DNA from: Pelagibacterales bacterium SAG-MED39
GTDB lineage: Bacteria; Pseudomonadota; Alphaproteobacteria; Pelagibacterales; Pelagibacteraceae
Assembly (NCBI GenBank): GCA_014653625.1
Contig: JACWEI010000004.1
Coordinates: 1-64,000, forward strand
DNA length: 64,000 bases
Direction: 5' to 3'
The position numbers and the translations under genes are program-made. Of this stretch, positions 43,531-53,252 are shown one piece after another. The notes beneath the pieces were generated by a model that was given only the letters and a program-made list of their open reading frames with translations, was not told the DNA's origin and did no database searches. The number at the start of each line of letters is the position of its first letter. Position 1 is the first letter of the stretch.

Positions 43531-44875
43531 AATTTTAATAGTTGATGATAACACTGATATAAGAAATATTTTGAATGAACTAATTCAGGATGCTGGTTAT
43601 AAAACTAGACTAGCAGCTAACTATCAACAAGGTTTGAATGAAATTGATAAAAAGATACCTGATGTGGCTATCTTAGATGTAAAGTTAGATAAAGGTGACA
43701 ATGACGGGATTGAACTTTTATCGCATATTAAATCTAAAAATAAAGATGTTCCAGTAATTATGATATCGGGTCACGCTAATATTGAAATGGCAATTAGTTC
43801 TTTAAAACATGGTGCATTTGAATTTGTTGAAAAACCGTTTGATCAAAATAGATTATTAAATTTTATAAGTAGAGCAGTAGAAAACCTAAATTTAAAAAAT
43901 CAAAATAAAGAATTCGAGAATAGATTATTTTCATCATATGAACTTATTGGAAATAGTAAGAATATTATGAATATCAAAGATCAAATAAACAAAATTTCAA
44001 TTACAGAAAGTAGAGTTTTAATTAATGGACCCTCTGGTTCAGGTAAAGAACTAATAGCTAGAAAAATTCACAAAAATTCAAAAAGAAATCATAAATCTTT
44101 CATAATTTTGAATGGTGCATTATTAGATTCCAATAAATATGAATTAGAACTATTTGGAGAAGAAAGAGATAATGGTTCCATTGTTTATGGTGCTTTGGAA
44201 AAAGCTAATAAAGGAACACTGTTAGTAGACCAAGTATCTGAAATACCTCTAAATATACAATCTAAAATTCTAAGGGTTTTGACAGATCAAAAGTTTAAAA
44301 GATTAAATGGAAATCAAGATATAAATGTAGATGTAAGATTAATCTGCTCGTCAAGTAAAGATTTAAAAAATGAAATTGAACTAGGAAACTTTAGGGAAGA
44401 TTTATATCATAGACTAAATGTATTTGAGATTAATATTAAGTCATTAAATGAAAGAGTTTCAGATATTCCTTTGTTGATTAAATATTTTTCTAAAAAGATA
44501 TCTCAAAGCTATAATATTCAAAATTTGAATATAGATGAAAATGATAGTTATATTTTAAATCATAATTGGCATGGAAATGTTAGAGAGCTTAGAAATTTGA
44601 TAGAAAGAATTGCAATTCTACAACCTGACACTAAAGAAAAAATTGCGAATATTGTTAAAGAGTCCTTAAAAAATGAAAATTTTGATGAAAAAGTCACAGA
44701 AAATAGCCTATCTGTGCCATTAAAAGAGGCTAGAGAAAAGTTTGAAAAAGAGTATTTAACTATTCAATTAAAAAAATTTAATGGAAATATATCTAAAACA
44801 GCAAATTTTGTTGGAATGGAAAGAAGTGCCCTTCACAGAAAGCTTAAGGGCTTAGGAATTAAAGAATTTAATTGA
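43520..44875 (+). CDS. ntrX: NtrX-type response regulator with degenerate AAA+ domain
   Basis: Receiver domain, Walker A GPSGSGKE, Fis-like C-terminal HTH; lacks GAFTGA; Walker B reads LLVDQ. Confidence 0.92.
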   Translation: MTTEILIVDDNTDIRNILNELIQDAGYKTRLAANYQQGLNEIDKKIPDVAILDVKLDKGDNDGIELLSHIKSKNKDVPVIMISGHANIEMAISSLKHGAFEFVEKPFDQNRLLNFISRAVENLNLKNQNKEFENRLFSSYELIGNSKNIMNIKDQINKISITESRVLINGPSGSGKELIARKIHKNSKRNHKSFIILNGALLDSNKYELELFGEERDNGSIVYGALEKANKGTLLVDQVSEIPLNIQSKILRVLTDQKFKRLNGNQDINVDVRLICSSSKDLKNEIELGNFREDLYHRLNVFEINIKSLNERVSDIPLLIKYFSKKISQSYNIQNLNIDENDSYILNHNWHGNVRELRNLIERIAILQPDTKEKIANIVKESLKNENFDEKVTENSLSVPLKEAREKFEKEYLTIQLKKFNGNISKTANFVGMERSALHRKLKGLGIKEFN

Positions 44876-44876
44876 A

Positions 44877-46268
44877 ATGAATATAATCATTTGTGGCGCA
44901 GGTAGAGTGGGATTTACTATAGCAAAGCTGTTAAGTGAACAAGAACATTCAATAACAGTAATTGATCAATCTAGTGAGGATATTCAAAAGATTAATGACA
45001 GTTTGGATGTAAAAGCAATTGTTGGTAAAGCAACGTATCCATCTATTCTTGAAAAAGCTAACGCAAGCGAAAGTGATATGATTATTGCAGTTACCAGAAA
45101 TGATGAAATAAATATGTTAATTTGCCAAATAGCTTTTTCAATTTTTAATATCCCAAAAAAAATTGCAAGAATAAGATCTCAGGATTATTTAAATCCAAAA
45201 TTTACGAGAGTTTACAGCAAAGAAAACCTCCCAATTGACGTAATTATTTCACCTGAAATTGAAATAGCAAAATCTATACAAAGAAAGTTAGAAGCCCCAG
45301 GCGCTTTGGACAGTGTTCCGTTTGTTAATAATAAAATAAGATTATTGGAAATACTTATAAAGGATGATTGCAAATCAATCGATATTAAATTTAATGAATT
45401 GACTAAAAAATATCCAAAACTTGAAGCTAATGTAATTGGTATAAATAGAGAAGACAAGTTTTTCATTCCTAAAAAAACTGACTCAGTTAAAAGTGATGAT
45501 AAGATTTATGTTGTAATTAACTCCTCTCAAATGGCTGAAACTTTAGAAGCATTTGGTCATAAGGAGAAAATTTCAAAAAAAATTTTAATAATTGGTGGTG
45601 GAAATATAGGGTATAATCTTGCGAAAAATATAGAAGAAACTCTGGAAACAGTAAGAGTAAAAATTGTAGAGAAGAATAAAGAACGAGCAGAATATTTAGC
45701 AAAAGAGTTAAATGACGCGATAATAATTAATGGAAATGGTTTAGATGAGGAAGTACTAGTTGAAGCAAATTTAGATGAGTCAGAAACTGTATTAGCCCTT
45801 ACAAACGATGATGAAGATAATTTAATGGTTAGTGTTCTTGTTGAAAAATTTGCTAAAGATCAAAAAGATACAGATGACAAAAGAACTATGGCATTAATTA
45901 ATAAGCCAAATTATTCTTTACTTCAATCTTCTCTCAAGATTGATGACTTAATTGATCCAAGGATGAATACAGTTTCAAGTATTTTAAAACATATTCACAA
46001 GGGAACAATTGAAAATGCATATACTATTTCAAATGGCGAGTATGAAGTTATAGAAGCAGAAATTATTGAAACTTCTGAACTCATTAATAAAGAGTTAAAA
46101 AATTCAAATTTGCCGGATGAAATTAGAATTGGAGCTGTTTTAAGAGATAAAAAAGTTATTATTCCAAGATCAGATTTTATTTTCAAAAAAGATGATCAGG
46201 TAGTTTTTCTTGCTAAAAAGGACTCGATTTCATTTGTGGAAAGTATTTTTAGATTAAGTTCAGTATAA
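44877..46268 (+). CDS. trkA: Trk system K+ uptake regulator TrkA
   Basis: Two Rossmann RCK domains (ICGAGRVGFTIAKLL; IIGGGNIGYNLAKNIE). Confidence 0.94.
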   Translation: MNIIICGAGRVGFTIAKLLSEQEHSITVIDQSSEDIQKINDSLDVKAIVGKATYPSILEKANASESDMIIAVTRNDEINMLICQIAFSIFNIPKKIARIRSQDYLNPKFTRVYSKENLPIDVIISPEIEIAKSIQRKLEAPGALDSVPFVNNKIRLLEILIKDDCKSIDIKFNELTKKYPKLEANVIGINREDKFFIPKKTDSVKSDDKIYVVINSSQMAETLEAFGHKEKISKKILIIGGGNIGYNLAKNIEETLETVRVKIVEKNKERAEYLAKELNDAIIINGNGLDEEVLVEANLDESETVLALTNDDEDNLMVSVLVEKFAKDQKDTDDKRTMALINKPNYSLLQSSLKIDDLIDPRMNTVSSILKHIHKGTIENAYTISNGEYEVIEAEIIETSELINKELKNSNLPDEIRIGAVLRDKKVIIPRSDFIFKKDDQVVFLAKKDSISFVESIFRLSSV

Positions 46269-46272
46269 TTTA

Positions 46273-47679
46273 ATGTTTGGATTACAAGTTAGATATTTAA
46301 GTTTTTTTTTTGCATTAATTGGGCTTTTATCTTTTTTTAATATAATTTATTCATATTATCTAAATTTATATCTTAATTTAGAAACATATTATTTAAGTTT
46401 GGTAATTTCATCAATTATTTCATTACTATTTTATAAAATTAAAATACCCGAACAAAAACCAAATATTTATAATAAAATTTTAACTGTATTTTTAGGATAC
46501 ATATTTTTACCTTTGGTTTTATCAATACCATTTTATTTTAGCATCTATAATTTAACTTTTATAAATTCTTTTTTTGAATCTGTTTCAGGATTTACATCAA
46601 CAGGTTTTACTATATTTGAGAATATAAAACATATAGATCAGAGCTTAATTTTGTGGAGATCCTCAACTCAATGGATAGGAGGATTATATTTTTTATTTTC
46701 AATTATCTTTTTAATAGATATATACGACGAAAGTTTTAAAAAAACTTTAACCAATTTTTTATCATTTAACAATTCTGAAATATTTAAACAAGCTACTAAA
46801 ATTTTTTTGTTATATTCTGGAATAACACTAATCATTTTTATAATATTAAATTTATTTTCATTAAGAGCTTTTGACTCTTTGAATTTAGCCTTTTCTCTTA
46901 TTTCCTCAGGTGGGTTTTTACCAGTAAATGATTTGTCAAATATTATTAAAGATAATTCTCAAATAATTATTATGGCATTATTAATGCTAGTATCTTTTTT
47001 TAGTATCTTTTTTACTTATAATTTAATTTTCTTTAAAAATAGAAACATAAATTTTTTTTATGAAGATTTACATTTATTAATTTATTTTTTAGTGGTAACT
47101 GCTATTTTTCTTCTTTTTTTTAGTTTTAATAATCAATTTCTATATAATTTTTTGTCCATATCTAGCAGTATATCTAATATTGGTTTTTCTATCGATAAAG
47201 AACAACCCAATCTAACTTTTATATTTTTGATTCTAGTAATTATTGGTGGATCTTTCTTTTCTACAAGTTCTGGTCTGAGGTTTATTAAAATTTATTCATT
47301 ATTTAAATATTCCATTAACCAAATTCTTTCATTCAGTAGGCCAAAAAATGTTTTTATGAATAAACTTATATTTACTAAAATTAATTTTAATTTTAATGAA
47401 ATTAATAAATATTTTTTAACAATAATAATATTCATTCTTTCGCTTTTTATTTTAACTTCTTTACTAAGCTTAAGCGGCATTGAATTTGAAAATTCATTTA
47501 AAATGTCAATATTAACATTGATGAATACTGTCAATTCTTCAATTTATGGTTTAAATGAATTTAATTTTAACAATCTTCATTTTTTTACAAAATACATACT
47601 AATTTTCTTTATGATTGTAGGAAGAATTGAGTTATTAACAATCTTACTTCTTTTAAAAAAATTTCTTTTTAAAAATTAA
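46273..47679 (+). CDS. trkH: Trk K+ transporter membrane subunit TrkH
   Basis: SVSGFTSTGFTIF and STQWIGGL selectivity-region motifs; follows trkA. Confidence 0.92.
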   Translation: MFGLQVRYLSFFFALIGLLSFFNIIYSYYLNLYLNLETYYLSLVISSIISLLFYKIKIPEQKPNIYNKILTVFLGYIFLPLVLSIPFYFSIYNLTFINSFFESVSGFTSTGFTIFENIKHIDQSLILWRSSTQWIGGLYFLFSIIFLIDIYDESFKKTLTNFLSFNNSEIFKQATKIFLLYSGITLIIFIILNLFSLRAFDSLNLAFSLISSGGFLPVNDLSNIIKDNSQIIIMALLMLVSFFSIFFTYNLIFFKNRNINFFYEDLHLLIYFLVVTAIFLLFFSFNNQFLYNFLSISSSISNIGFSIDKEQPNLTFIFLILVIIGGSFFSTSSGLRFIKIYSLFKYSINQILSFSRPKNVFMNKLIFTKINFNFNEINKYFLTIIIFILSLFILTSLLSLSGIEFENSFKMSILTLMNTVNSSIYGLNEFNFNNLHFFTKYILIFFMIVGRIELLTILLLLKKFLFKN

Positions 47680-47710
47680 GTTATTATTGTATATGTATAT
47701 TTTATATATT

Positions 47711-47787
47711 GCGCCCTTAGCTCAGCTGGATAGAGCATCGGTTTTCTAAACCGAGGGTCGGAGGTTCGAATCCTCCAGGGCGCGCCA
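47711..47787 (+). tRNA. tRNA-Arg (anticodon TCT), CCA encoded
   Basis: Cloverleaf: GCGCCCT/AGGGCGC acceptor, loop TTTCTAA, GGTTCGAATCC T arm. Confidence 0.95.
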
Positions 47788-47884
47788 TATTTGTACCAAA
47801 ATGGGTTTTCATGCGTTATTATCGCTGCTGATTTGATTTAATTTTATCTTGAACAGTTATTTCTTACATGCTTAAATTATGAAT

Positions 47885-47921
47885 ATTCAAAAGTTATTTT
47901 GAATTATTTGTTAACAAATAA
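47885..47921. repeat. two abutting perfect inverted repeats upstream of binding-protein gene
   Basis: ATTCAAAA-GTTA-TTTTGAAT (47885-47904) directly joined to TTATTTGTTAACAAATAA (47904-47921). Confidence 0.8.
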
Positions 47922-47940
47922 ATAAACAATAGGAAGAAAT

Positions 47941-48981
47941 ATGTTTAAATACTTAAAACAATTAACTTCTTTAGTTGCTATGGTAGCTGTGTTGTTCACT
48001 TTTACAACAGAGTCTATGGCTGCTAAAAAATCTAAAACACTTAAAAACACTCAAAAGAAAGGTTTTGTAAGATGTGGAGTATCTCAAGGTCTTCCAGGAT
48101 TTTCTAATGCTGATGCTGCGGGAAATTGGACTGGTGTTGACGTTGACGTATGTAGAGCGGTAGCTGCTGCAGTTCTAGGTGATGCAAATAAAGTTAAGTT
48201 TACACCACTAAGTGCTAAAGAGAGATTTACTGCTTTAACTTCTGGTGAGATTGATATCTTATCAAGAAACACAACTTGGACACTTTCTAGAGACGCTGAT
48301 ATCGGACTTACTTTCGTAGGTGTGAACTTTTACGATGGACAAGGTTTCATGGTAAGAAAAAGCTCAGGTATCACTTCAACTAGCCAATTCAAAAATGGTA
48401 TCTCAGCTTGTACAAACATTGGTACAACAACTGAGTTAAATATGAGAGACTTCTTTAATTCTAGAGGAATTTCTTATGAACCAGTTGCTTTTGAAAAAGC
48501 TGATGAAGTTGTAGCTGCTTACGATGCAGGTAGATGTGATACTTATACTACTGATAAATCTGGTTTAGCTGCTCAAAGAACTAAAATGAAAAACCCTGAT
48601 GAACACATTGTTCTACCAGAAACTATTTCTAAAGAACCTTTAGGACCAGTTGTTAGACAAGGTGATGCTGTATGGGAAGATATCGTAAGATGGTCTTTGA
48701 ATACTATGATCGAAGCAGAAGAATATGGTATTACTTCAGCTAATGCAGACTCAATGAAAACTTCAGAAAATCCACAAATCAAAAGATTAGTTGGTGCTGA
48801 AGGTGAAATGGGTGCAGCATTTGGTTTAGATAACGAGTGGAACTTAAGAATTATCAAACAAGTTGGAAACTACGGTGAAAGTTATAAAAGAAATATAGCT
48901 GACACAGGAATTTTACCAGATAGAGGTCCAAATCAATTATGGACTAAAGGTGGTATTTTATACGTTCCACCATCAAGATAA
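47941..48981 (+). CDS. aapJ: general L-amino acid ABC transporter substrate-binding protein (AapJ/BztA type)
   Basis: Signal peptide; VRCGVSQGLPGFSNADAAGNWTGVDVDVCRAVAAAVLGD; followed by two permeases and an ATPase. Confidence 0.93.
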   Translation: MFKYLKQLTSLVAMVAVLFTFTTESMAAKKSKTLKNTQKKGFVRCGVSQGLPGFSNADAAGNWTGVDVDVCRAVAAAVLGDANKVKFTPLSAKERFTALTSGEIDILSRNTTWTLSRDADIGLTFVGVNFYDGQGFMVRKSSGITSTSQFKNGISACTNIGTTTELNMRDFFNSRGISYEPVAFEKADEVVAAYDAGRCDTYTTDKSGLAAQRTKMKNPDEHIVLPETISKEPLGPVVRQGDAVWEDIVRWSLNTMIEAEEYGITSANADSMKTSENPQIKRLVGAEGEMGAAFGLDNEWNLRIIKQVGNYGESYKRNIADTGILPDRGPNQLWTKGGILYVPPSR

Positions 48982-49000
48982 TTTAAGTTATAAATTACTT

Positions 49001-49033
49001 AAAAAGGGCTAGATTTTTCTAGCCCTTTTTTTT
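49001..49033 (+). terminator. Rho-independent terminator/attenuator between aapJ and aapQ
   Basis: AAAAAGGGCTAGA-TTTT-TCTAGCCCTTTTTTTT hairpin plus U tract. Confidence 0.85.
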
Positions 49034-49057
49034 ATAAACCCATATATTGTTCTCACA

Positions 49058-50209
49058 GTGAATTTTAAACTTAAAGATATTGGTCCACAATTAATGACAG
49101 TTATAGCTGTTGTTCTTGTCTTTGGTTTTTTTACTTATAACGCACAAGTCAACATGGAGAATAGAGGTATTGATTTTGGTTATGGATTTTTATCTCAAGA
49201 GTCCTCATTTGATGTACAATTTTCTTTAATAGAGTATGATGGATCACATTCATATTTTAGAGCTTATTTAGTTGGTTTATTAAATACTATTCTTGTTTCT
49301 GTTATTGGAATTATTCTAGCTACTATACTTGGAGTAATAGTTGGTATAGCAAGGTTATCTCCAAACTATTTGATTAATAAGTTCGCAGCTTTTTATGTAG
49401 AATTTTTCAGAAACATACCATTACTTTTACAAATATTTTTTTGGTACTTTGCTGCTTTAAGAGCTTTACCACTTCCTCAAGATGCAGAGGCAATGTTTGG
49501 AATTTCATATTTAACAATAAAAGGTTTATACGTTCCTGCTTTCATTTGGCAAAATTTTAATATTTTCTTTTATTCAATAGTAGCAGCAATAATTGCAATA
49601 ATAGTTATTCGAACTCGTGCAAAAAAATTACAAGAAAATGAAGGAAAACAAACGCCAGTTCTATTAATATCAATAGGTCTAATTTTAATTTTACCACTTT
49701 TAAGTTTTTTAATTGGTGGTGTAAGATTATCATTTGAAATTCCTGTTTTAAAACAACTAGCAACAACATCATTTATTTATGAAGGTGGAGTAAGTTTGCC
49801 ACCTGAATTAATTGCGTTAGCATTATCTTTATCTTTATATACTGCAACTTTTATAGCAGAATGTGTCAGAGCAGGAATTCAAGGTGTTGGAAAAGGTCAA
49901 AAAGAGGCTGCTGCATCAATTGGATTAACTCCTAATCAAGTTTTAAAATTAGTAGTAATGCCTCAAGCCCTTAGAATAATAATACCACCAACAACAAACC
50001 AATATTTAAATTTAACTAAAAATTCTTCATTAGCTGCAGCAATAGCTTATCCTGATTTAGTACTAGTTTTTGCAGGAACAGCTTTAATGCAAACTGGTAA
50101 GGCAATTGAAATAGTATCTATTACAATGTTTACCTATTTATCTTTAAGTATTTCAATTTCATTATTCATGAATTGGTACAATAACAAAATAGCAATAACA
50201 GAAAAATAA
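49058..50209 (+). CDS. aapQ: general L-amino acid ABC transporter permease (AapQ/BztB type), GTG start
   Basis: ARLSPNYLINKFAAFYVEFFRNIPLLLQIFFWYF; EAAASIGLTPNQVLKLVVMPQA permease motif. Confidence 0.93.
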   Translation: MNFKLKDIGPQLMTVIAVVLVFGFFTYNAQVNMENRGIDFGYGFLSQESSFDVQFSLIEYDGSHSYFRAYLVGLLNTILVSVIGIILATILGVIVGIARLSPNYLINKFAAFYVEFFRNIPLLLQIFFWYFAALRALPLPQDAEAMFGISYLTIKGLYVPAFIWQNFNIFFYSIVAAIIAIIVIRTRAKKLQENEGKQTPVLLISIGLILILPLLSFLIGGVRLSFEIPVLKQLATTSFIYEGGVSLPPELIALALSLSLYTATFIAECVRAGIQGVGKGQKEAAASIGLTPNQVLKLVVMPQALRIIIPPTTNQYLNLTKNSSLAAAIAYPDLVLVFAGTALMQTGKAIEIVSITMFTYLSLSISISLFMNWYNNKIAITEK

Positions 50210-51651
50210 TGACTAAAATTAACTTTTTAAAACCTGACAAATCTAATCTTTATACTTTTTTGTACCTGGGTTCTTTTTTGTTTTTTATTAGTGTTATTGA
50301 TGTTTTAATAAATTCTTTTTTTAGTTTAAATATAACTGGTTTTTTACCTGGTTTTTTGAGCTTTTTTTTTCCATTAGTTCTTGGATTTATTGGTCTATAT
50401 TTTATTAGAATTGAGCTAAGTGGTATTAAGCAATTAGATCTATTAAACAAGCATATAAATACTAATAATTTTAATGCTGTATTATCATTGTTGATTATAT
50501 TTATAATTTTAAAATCAATTCCACCTATAATGAGTTGGTTTTTTATTGATGCTAGTTTTGCAGGTGAGTCAAAAGATGTTTGTACTGGCACAGGTGCTTG
50601 TTGGACTTATATAAAAGTTTGGATAAGAAGATTTATGTATGGGATGTATCCAAATGGTGAACAATGGAGAATAAATTTATCTTTTATAGCTTTAGCGCTA
50701 CTTGGATCAGTTGGATATTTTGCAACCGATAGATTTAAAAAATACTTAACGCTTTATTATGTTGTAATTTATCCTTTTATTGCTTTCTTATTCATTTTTT
50801 TCTTTATTTCAGGTGGTCCTGTATTTTTTGACTTTTCGTATGGAATAATTGCTGCGATTCTTTCTATCATAATTGGTTTTTTCATTCCTAGTAAATTCAA
50901 GTTTTATTATTTCTTAATAGTTCCTTTTGCCCTTTATATTTTATTAAAATACTTCATTTTTTATGAAGAATTAATTGAATTAGGAAAATTAGATGGTTTA
51001 AATTGGGTAGAAACAGGAGCTTGGGGTGGTTTGTCTTTAACATTTATAATCTCTTTCTTCTGTCTAATTTTTTGTTTTCCCATAGGAATGGCTTTTGCAC
51101 TTGGAAGACGATCTGGGTTTCCTTTAATAAGATACATATCAATAGGCTTTATTGAATTTTGGAGAGGTGTGCCCTTGATTACAGTATTATTTATGTCTGC
51201 TGTAATGTTTCCGATGTTTTTACCCGCAGACTTTTTTATAGACAAATTAGTAAGATGTATAATAGCCATCTCACTATTTGAAGCAGCATATGTTGCTGAA
51301 GTAATTAGAGGAGGGTTGCAAGCTCTTCCAAGGGGACAATATGAAGCTGCAAAATCATTGGGAATGGGATATTGGAGAATGCATATATTTGTAATTTTAC
51401 CTCAAGCTTTAAAACTTGTAATTCCAGGAATAGCCAACACATTTTTAGCTTTAGTGAAAGATACACCTTTAATCTTTGTTGTAGGTCTTCTAGAAATAGT
51501 AGGAATGTTAAATTTAGCAAAAACAAATCCTGAATGGTTAGGTTTTGCAATGGAAGGCTATGTATTTGCAGCCATAATTTTCTGGATTATTTGTTACGCA
51601 ATGAGTAAATATAGCTATAATTTAGAACAAAAATATAAAACTGATCGATAA
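50209..51651 (+). CDS. aapM: general L-amino acid ABC transporter permease (AapM/BztC type)
   Basis: [39 protein letters not shown]. Confidence 0.93.
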   Translation: MTKINFLKPDKSNLYTFLYLGSFLFFISVIDVLINSFFSLNITGFLPGFLSFFFPLVLGFIGLYFIRIELSGIKQLDLLNKHINTNNFNAVLSLLIIFIILKSIPPIMSWFFIDASFAGESKDVCTGTGACWTYIKVWIRRFMYGMYPNGEQWRINLSFIALALLGSVGYFATDRFKKYLTLYYVVIYPFIAFLFIFFFISGGPVFFDFSYGIIAAILSIIIGFFIPSKFKFYYFLIVPFALYILLKYFIFYEELIELGKLDGLNWVETGAWGGLSLTFIISFFCLIFCFPIGMAFALGRRSGFPLIRYISIGFIEFWRGVPLITVLFMSAVMFPMFLPADFFIDKLVRCIIAISLFEAAYVAEVIRGGLQALPRGQYEAAKSLGMGYWRMHIFVILPQALKLVIPGIANTFLALVKDTPLIFVVGLLEIVGMLNLAKTNPEWLGFAMEGYVFAAIIFWIICYAMSKYSYNLEQKYKTDR

Positions 51652-51656
51652 AATTT

Positions 51657-52391
51657 ATGTCTGATAATATTATTCAAATAAACAATGTTAATAAATGGTT
51701 TGGTGACTTCCAAGTTTTAAAAGGAATTAATTTAGAGGTAAAGCCAAAACAAAAAATTGTTGTTTGTGGGCCTTCTGGTTCCGGGAAATCTACGTTAATA
51801 AGATGTATAAATAGATTAGAAGAACATCAAGAAGGAGACATAATTGTCGATGGAACAGCATTAACTGAAGACACTAAGAATATAGAACAAATTAGAGCAG
51901 AGGTTGGTATGGTGTTCCAACAATTTAATTTATTTCCACACTTATCAATTGTTGATAACTGCACTTTAGCTCCTATTTGGGTAAAAAAAATGCCAAAAAA
52001 AGAGGCTGAAGAATTAGCACTTAAACATTTAGAAAGAGTACAAATATTAGATCAAGCTCAAAAATATCCAGGCCAATTATCTGGTGGGCAACAACAAAGA
52101 GTTGCTATTGCTAGAGCGCTTTGTATGGAACCAAAAATAATGCTTTTTGATGAACCTACTTCTGCTTTAGACCCAGAAATGATTAAAGAGGTGCTAGATG
52201 TAATGGTTAATTTAGCGAAACAAGGAATGACCATGATAGTAGTTACTCATGAAATGGGTTTTGCCAAAGAAGTTGCTGATCAAATGATATTCATGGATGA
52301 AGGAATGATAGTTGAAAAGGCTGATACCAAGGAATTTTTTGCTAATCCAAAGAGTGATAGAACCAAACTTTTTCTCAGCCAGATACTATAG
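51657..52391 (+). CDS. aapP: amino acid ABC transporter ATP-binding protein (AapP/BztD type)
   Basis: [46 protein letters not shown]. Confidence 0.95.
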   Translation: MSDNIIQINNVNKWFGDFQVLKGINLEVKPKQKIVVCGPSGSGKSTLIRCINRLEEHQEGDIIVDGTALTEDTKNIEQIRAEVGMVFQQFNLFPHLSIVDNCTLAPIWVKKMPKKEAEELALKHLERVQILDQAQKYPGQLSGGQQQRVAIARALCMEPKIMLFDEPTSALDPEMIKEVLDVMVNLAKQGMTMIVVTHEMGFAKEVADQMIFMDEGMIVEKADTKEFFANPKSDRTKLFLSQIL

Positions 52392-52556
52392 TCAACAGTA
52401 ATTACAAGGAATATTTCTCAAATAAGGCCTTAAGTATTACTTGACATATTTCCAGTATAGCCAGTTTTTCCTTAAAAAATAAAAAAAAATATAGTTGCAG
52501 GAGGTATTAAAAACTAGTTGAATAAGTTTTTAAAAATAAAATTAAGAGGGGTCTTA

Positions 52557-52928
52557 ATGGAAGATAATTTCAACAAGCATCTAGGCAATAAGCTTAAGCT
52601 TAGAAGATTGGCTTTAGGGTTAACTCAAACTAAGGTAGCAAAAGCAATTAACGTAACATTTCAACAAATTCAGAAGTATGAAAAAGGCACAAACGGAGTT
52701 AGCTCTATTAGATTACTTCAACTTTCAAACTATTTGAAAGTTCCAATCAATTACTTTTTTGAAGATTTTTCAGAATACTTAATAAACCTGGAAAAATCTC
52801 AAGAGGGCCATATGAATGTAAATTATAACTTTTTAGTTAAATTATATTCAGAATTAAATGCGGACCAAAAATTAAAATTTAATAAATCTTTACAAGTATC
52901 AAGTAATAATATTTCTAAAGTCGGATAA
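52557..52928 (+). CDS. XRE/Cro-CI family HTH transcriptional regulator
   Basis: HTH_3 signature LGNKLKLRRLALGLTQTKVAKAINVTFQQIQKYEKG; ATG 52557 preceded by GAGGGG, preferred over the TTG start at 52518. Confidence 0.85.
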   Translation: MEDNFNKHLGNKLKLRRLALGLTQTKVAKAINVTFQQIQKYEKGTNGVSSIRLLQLSNYLKVPINYFFEDFSEYLINLEKSQEGHMNVNYNFLVKLYSELNADQKLKFNKSLQVSSNNISKVG

Positions 52929-52933
52929 TTTTT

Positions 52934-53009
52934 TGGCTCCTCGGGCAGGACTCGAACCTGCGACCAATTGATTAACAGTCAACTGCTCTACCAACTGAGC
53001 TACCGAGGA
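52934..53009 (-). tRNA. tRNA-Asn (anticodon GTT), CCA encoded
   Basis: Minus strand TCCTCGGTAGCTCAGTTGGTAGAGC...CTGTTAA loop...GGTTCGAGTCC...CCGAGGAGCCA. Confidence 0.95.
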
Positions 53010-53060
53010 ATATTAAAAATCTCAACTTACTTTCTTTTAAGACTAAAACAAGAATTTTTT

Positions 53061-53134
53061 TGGAGGCAACGCCCGGAATCGAACCGGGATACAAGGATTT
53101 GCAATCCTCTGCGTAACCATTCCGCCACGTTGCC
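53061..53134 (-). tRNA. tRNA-Cys (anticodon GCA), CCA encoded
   Basis: Minus strand GGCAACGTGGCGGAATGG...TTGCAAA loop...GGTTCGATTCC...CGTTGCCTCCA. Confidence 0.95.
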
Positions 53135-53252
53135 AGTTTTAGTAGATAGCTACAAGGAGTTTTATATAAAATATTTGTAATTAGTCTATTAAATAACGAT
53201 CTAATTTGATTATTGTTAATTTGTATTATTAAATTATAAACTACTTACACCC

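Noticed and set aside
47711-47940. tRNA-Arg as an integration site for a mobile element
   Set aside because: No integrase, no duplicated tRNA 3' end and no foreign-looking genes nearby; neighbours are core genes
52518-52556. TTG-initiated N-terminal extension of the XRE regulator
   Set aside because: ATG at 52557 has a good GAGGGG ribosome-binding site and starts just before the HTH domain; the extension is Lys-rich and not domain-like
52968-53180. 70-aa ORF on plus strand
   Set aside because: Runs antisense across tRNA-Asn and tRNA-Cys; its RPESNRDTRICNPLRNHSATLP peptide is the typical artefactual translation of tRNA sequence
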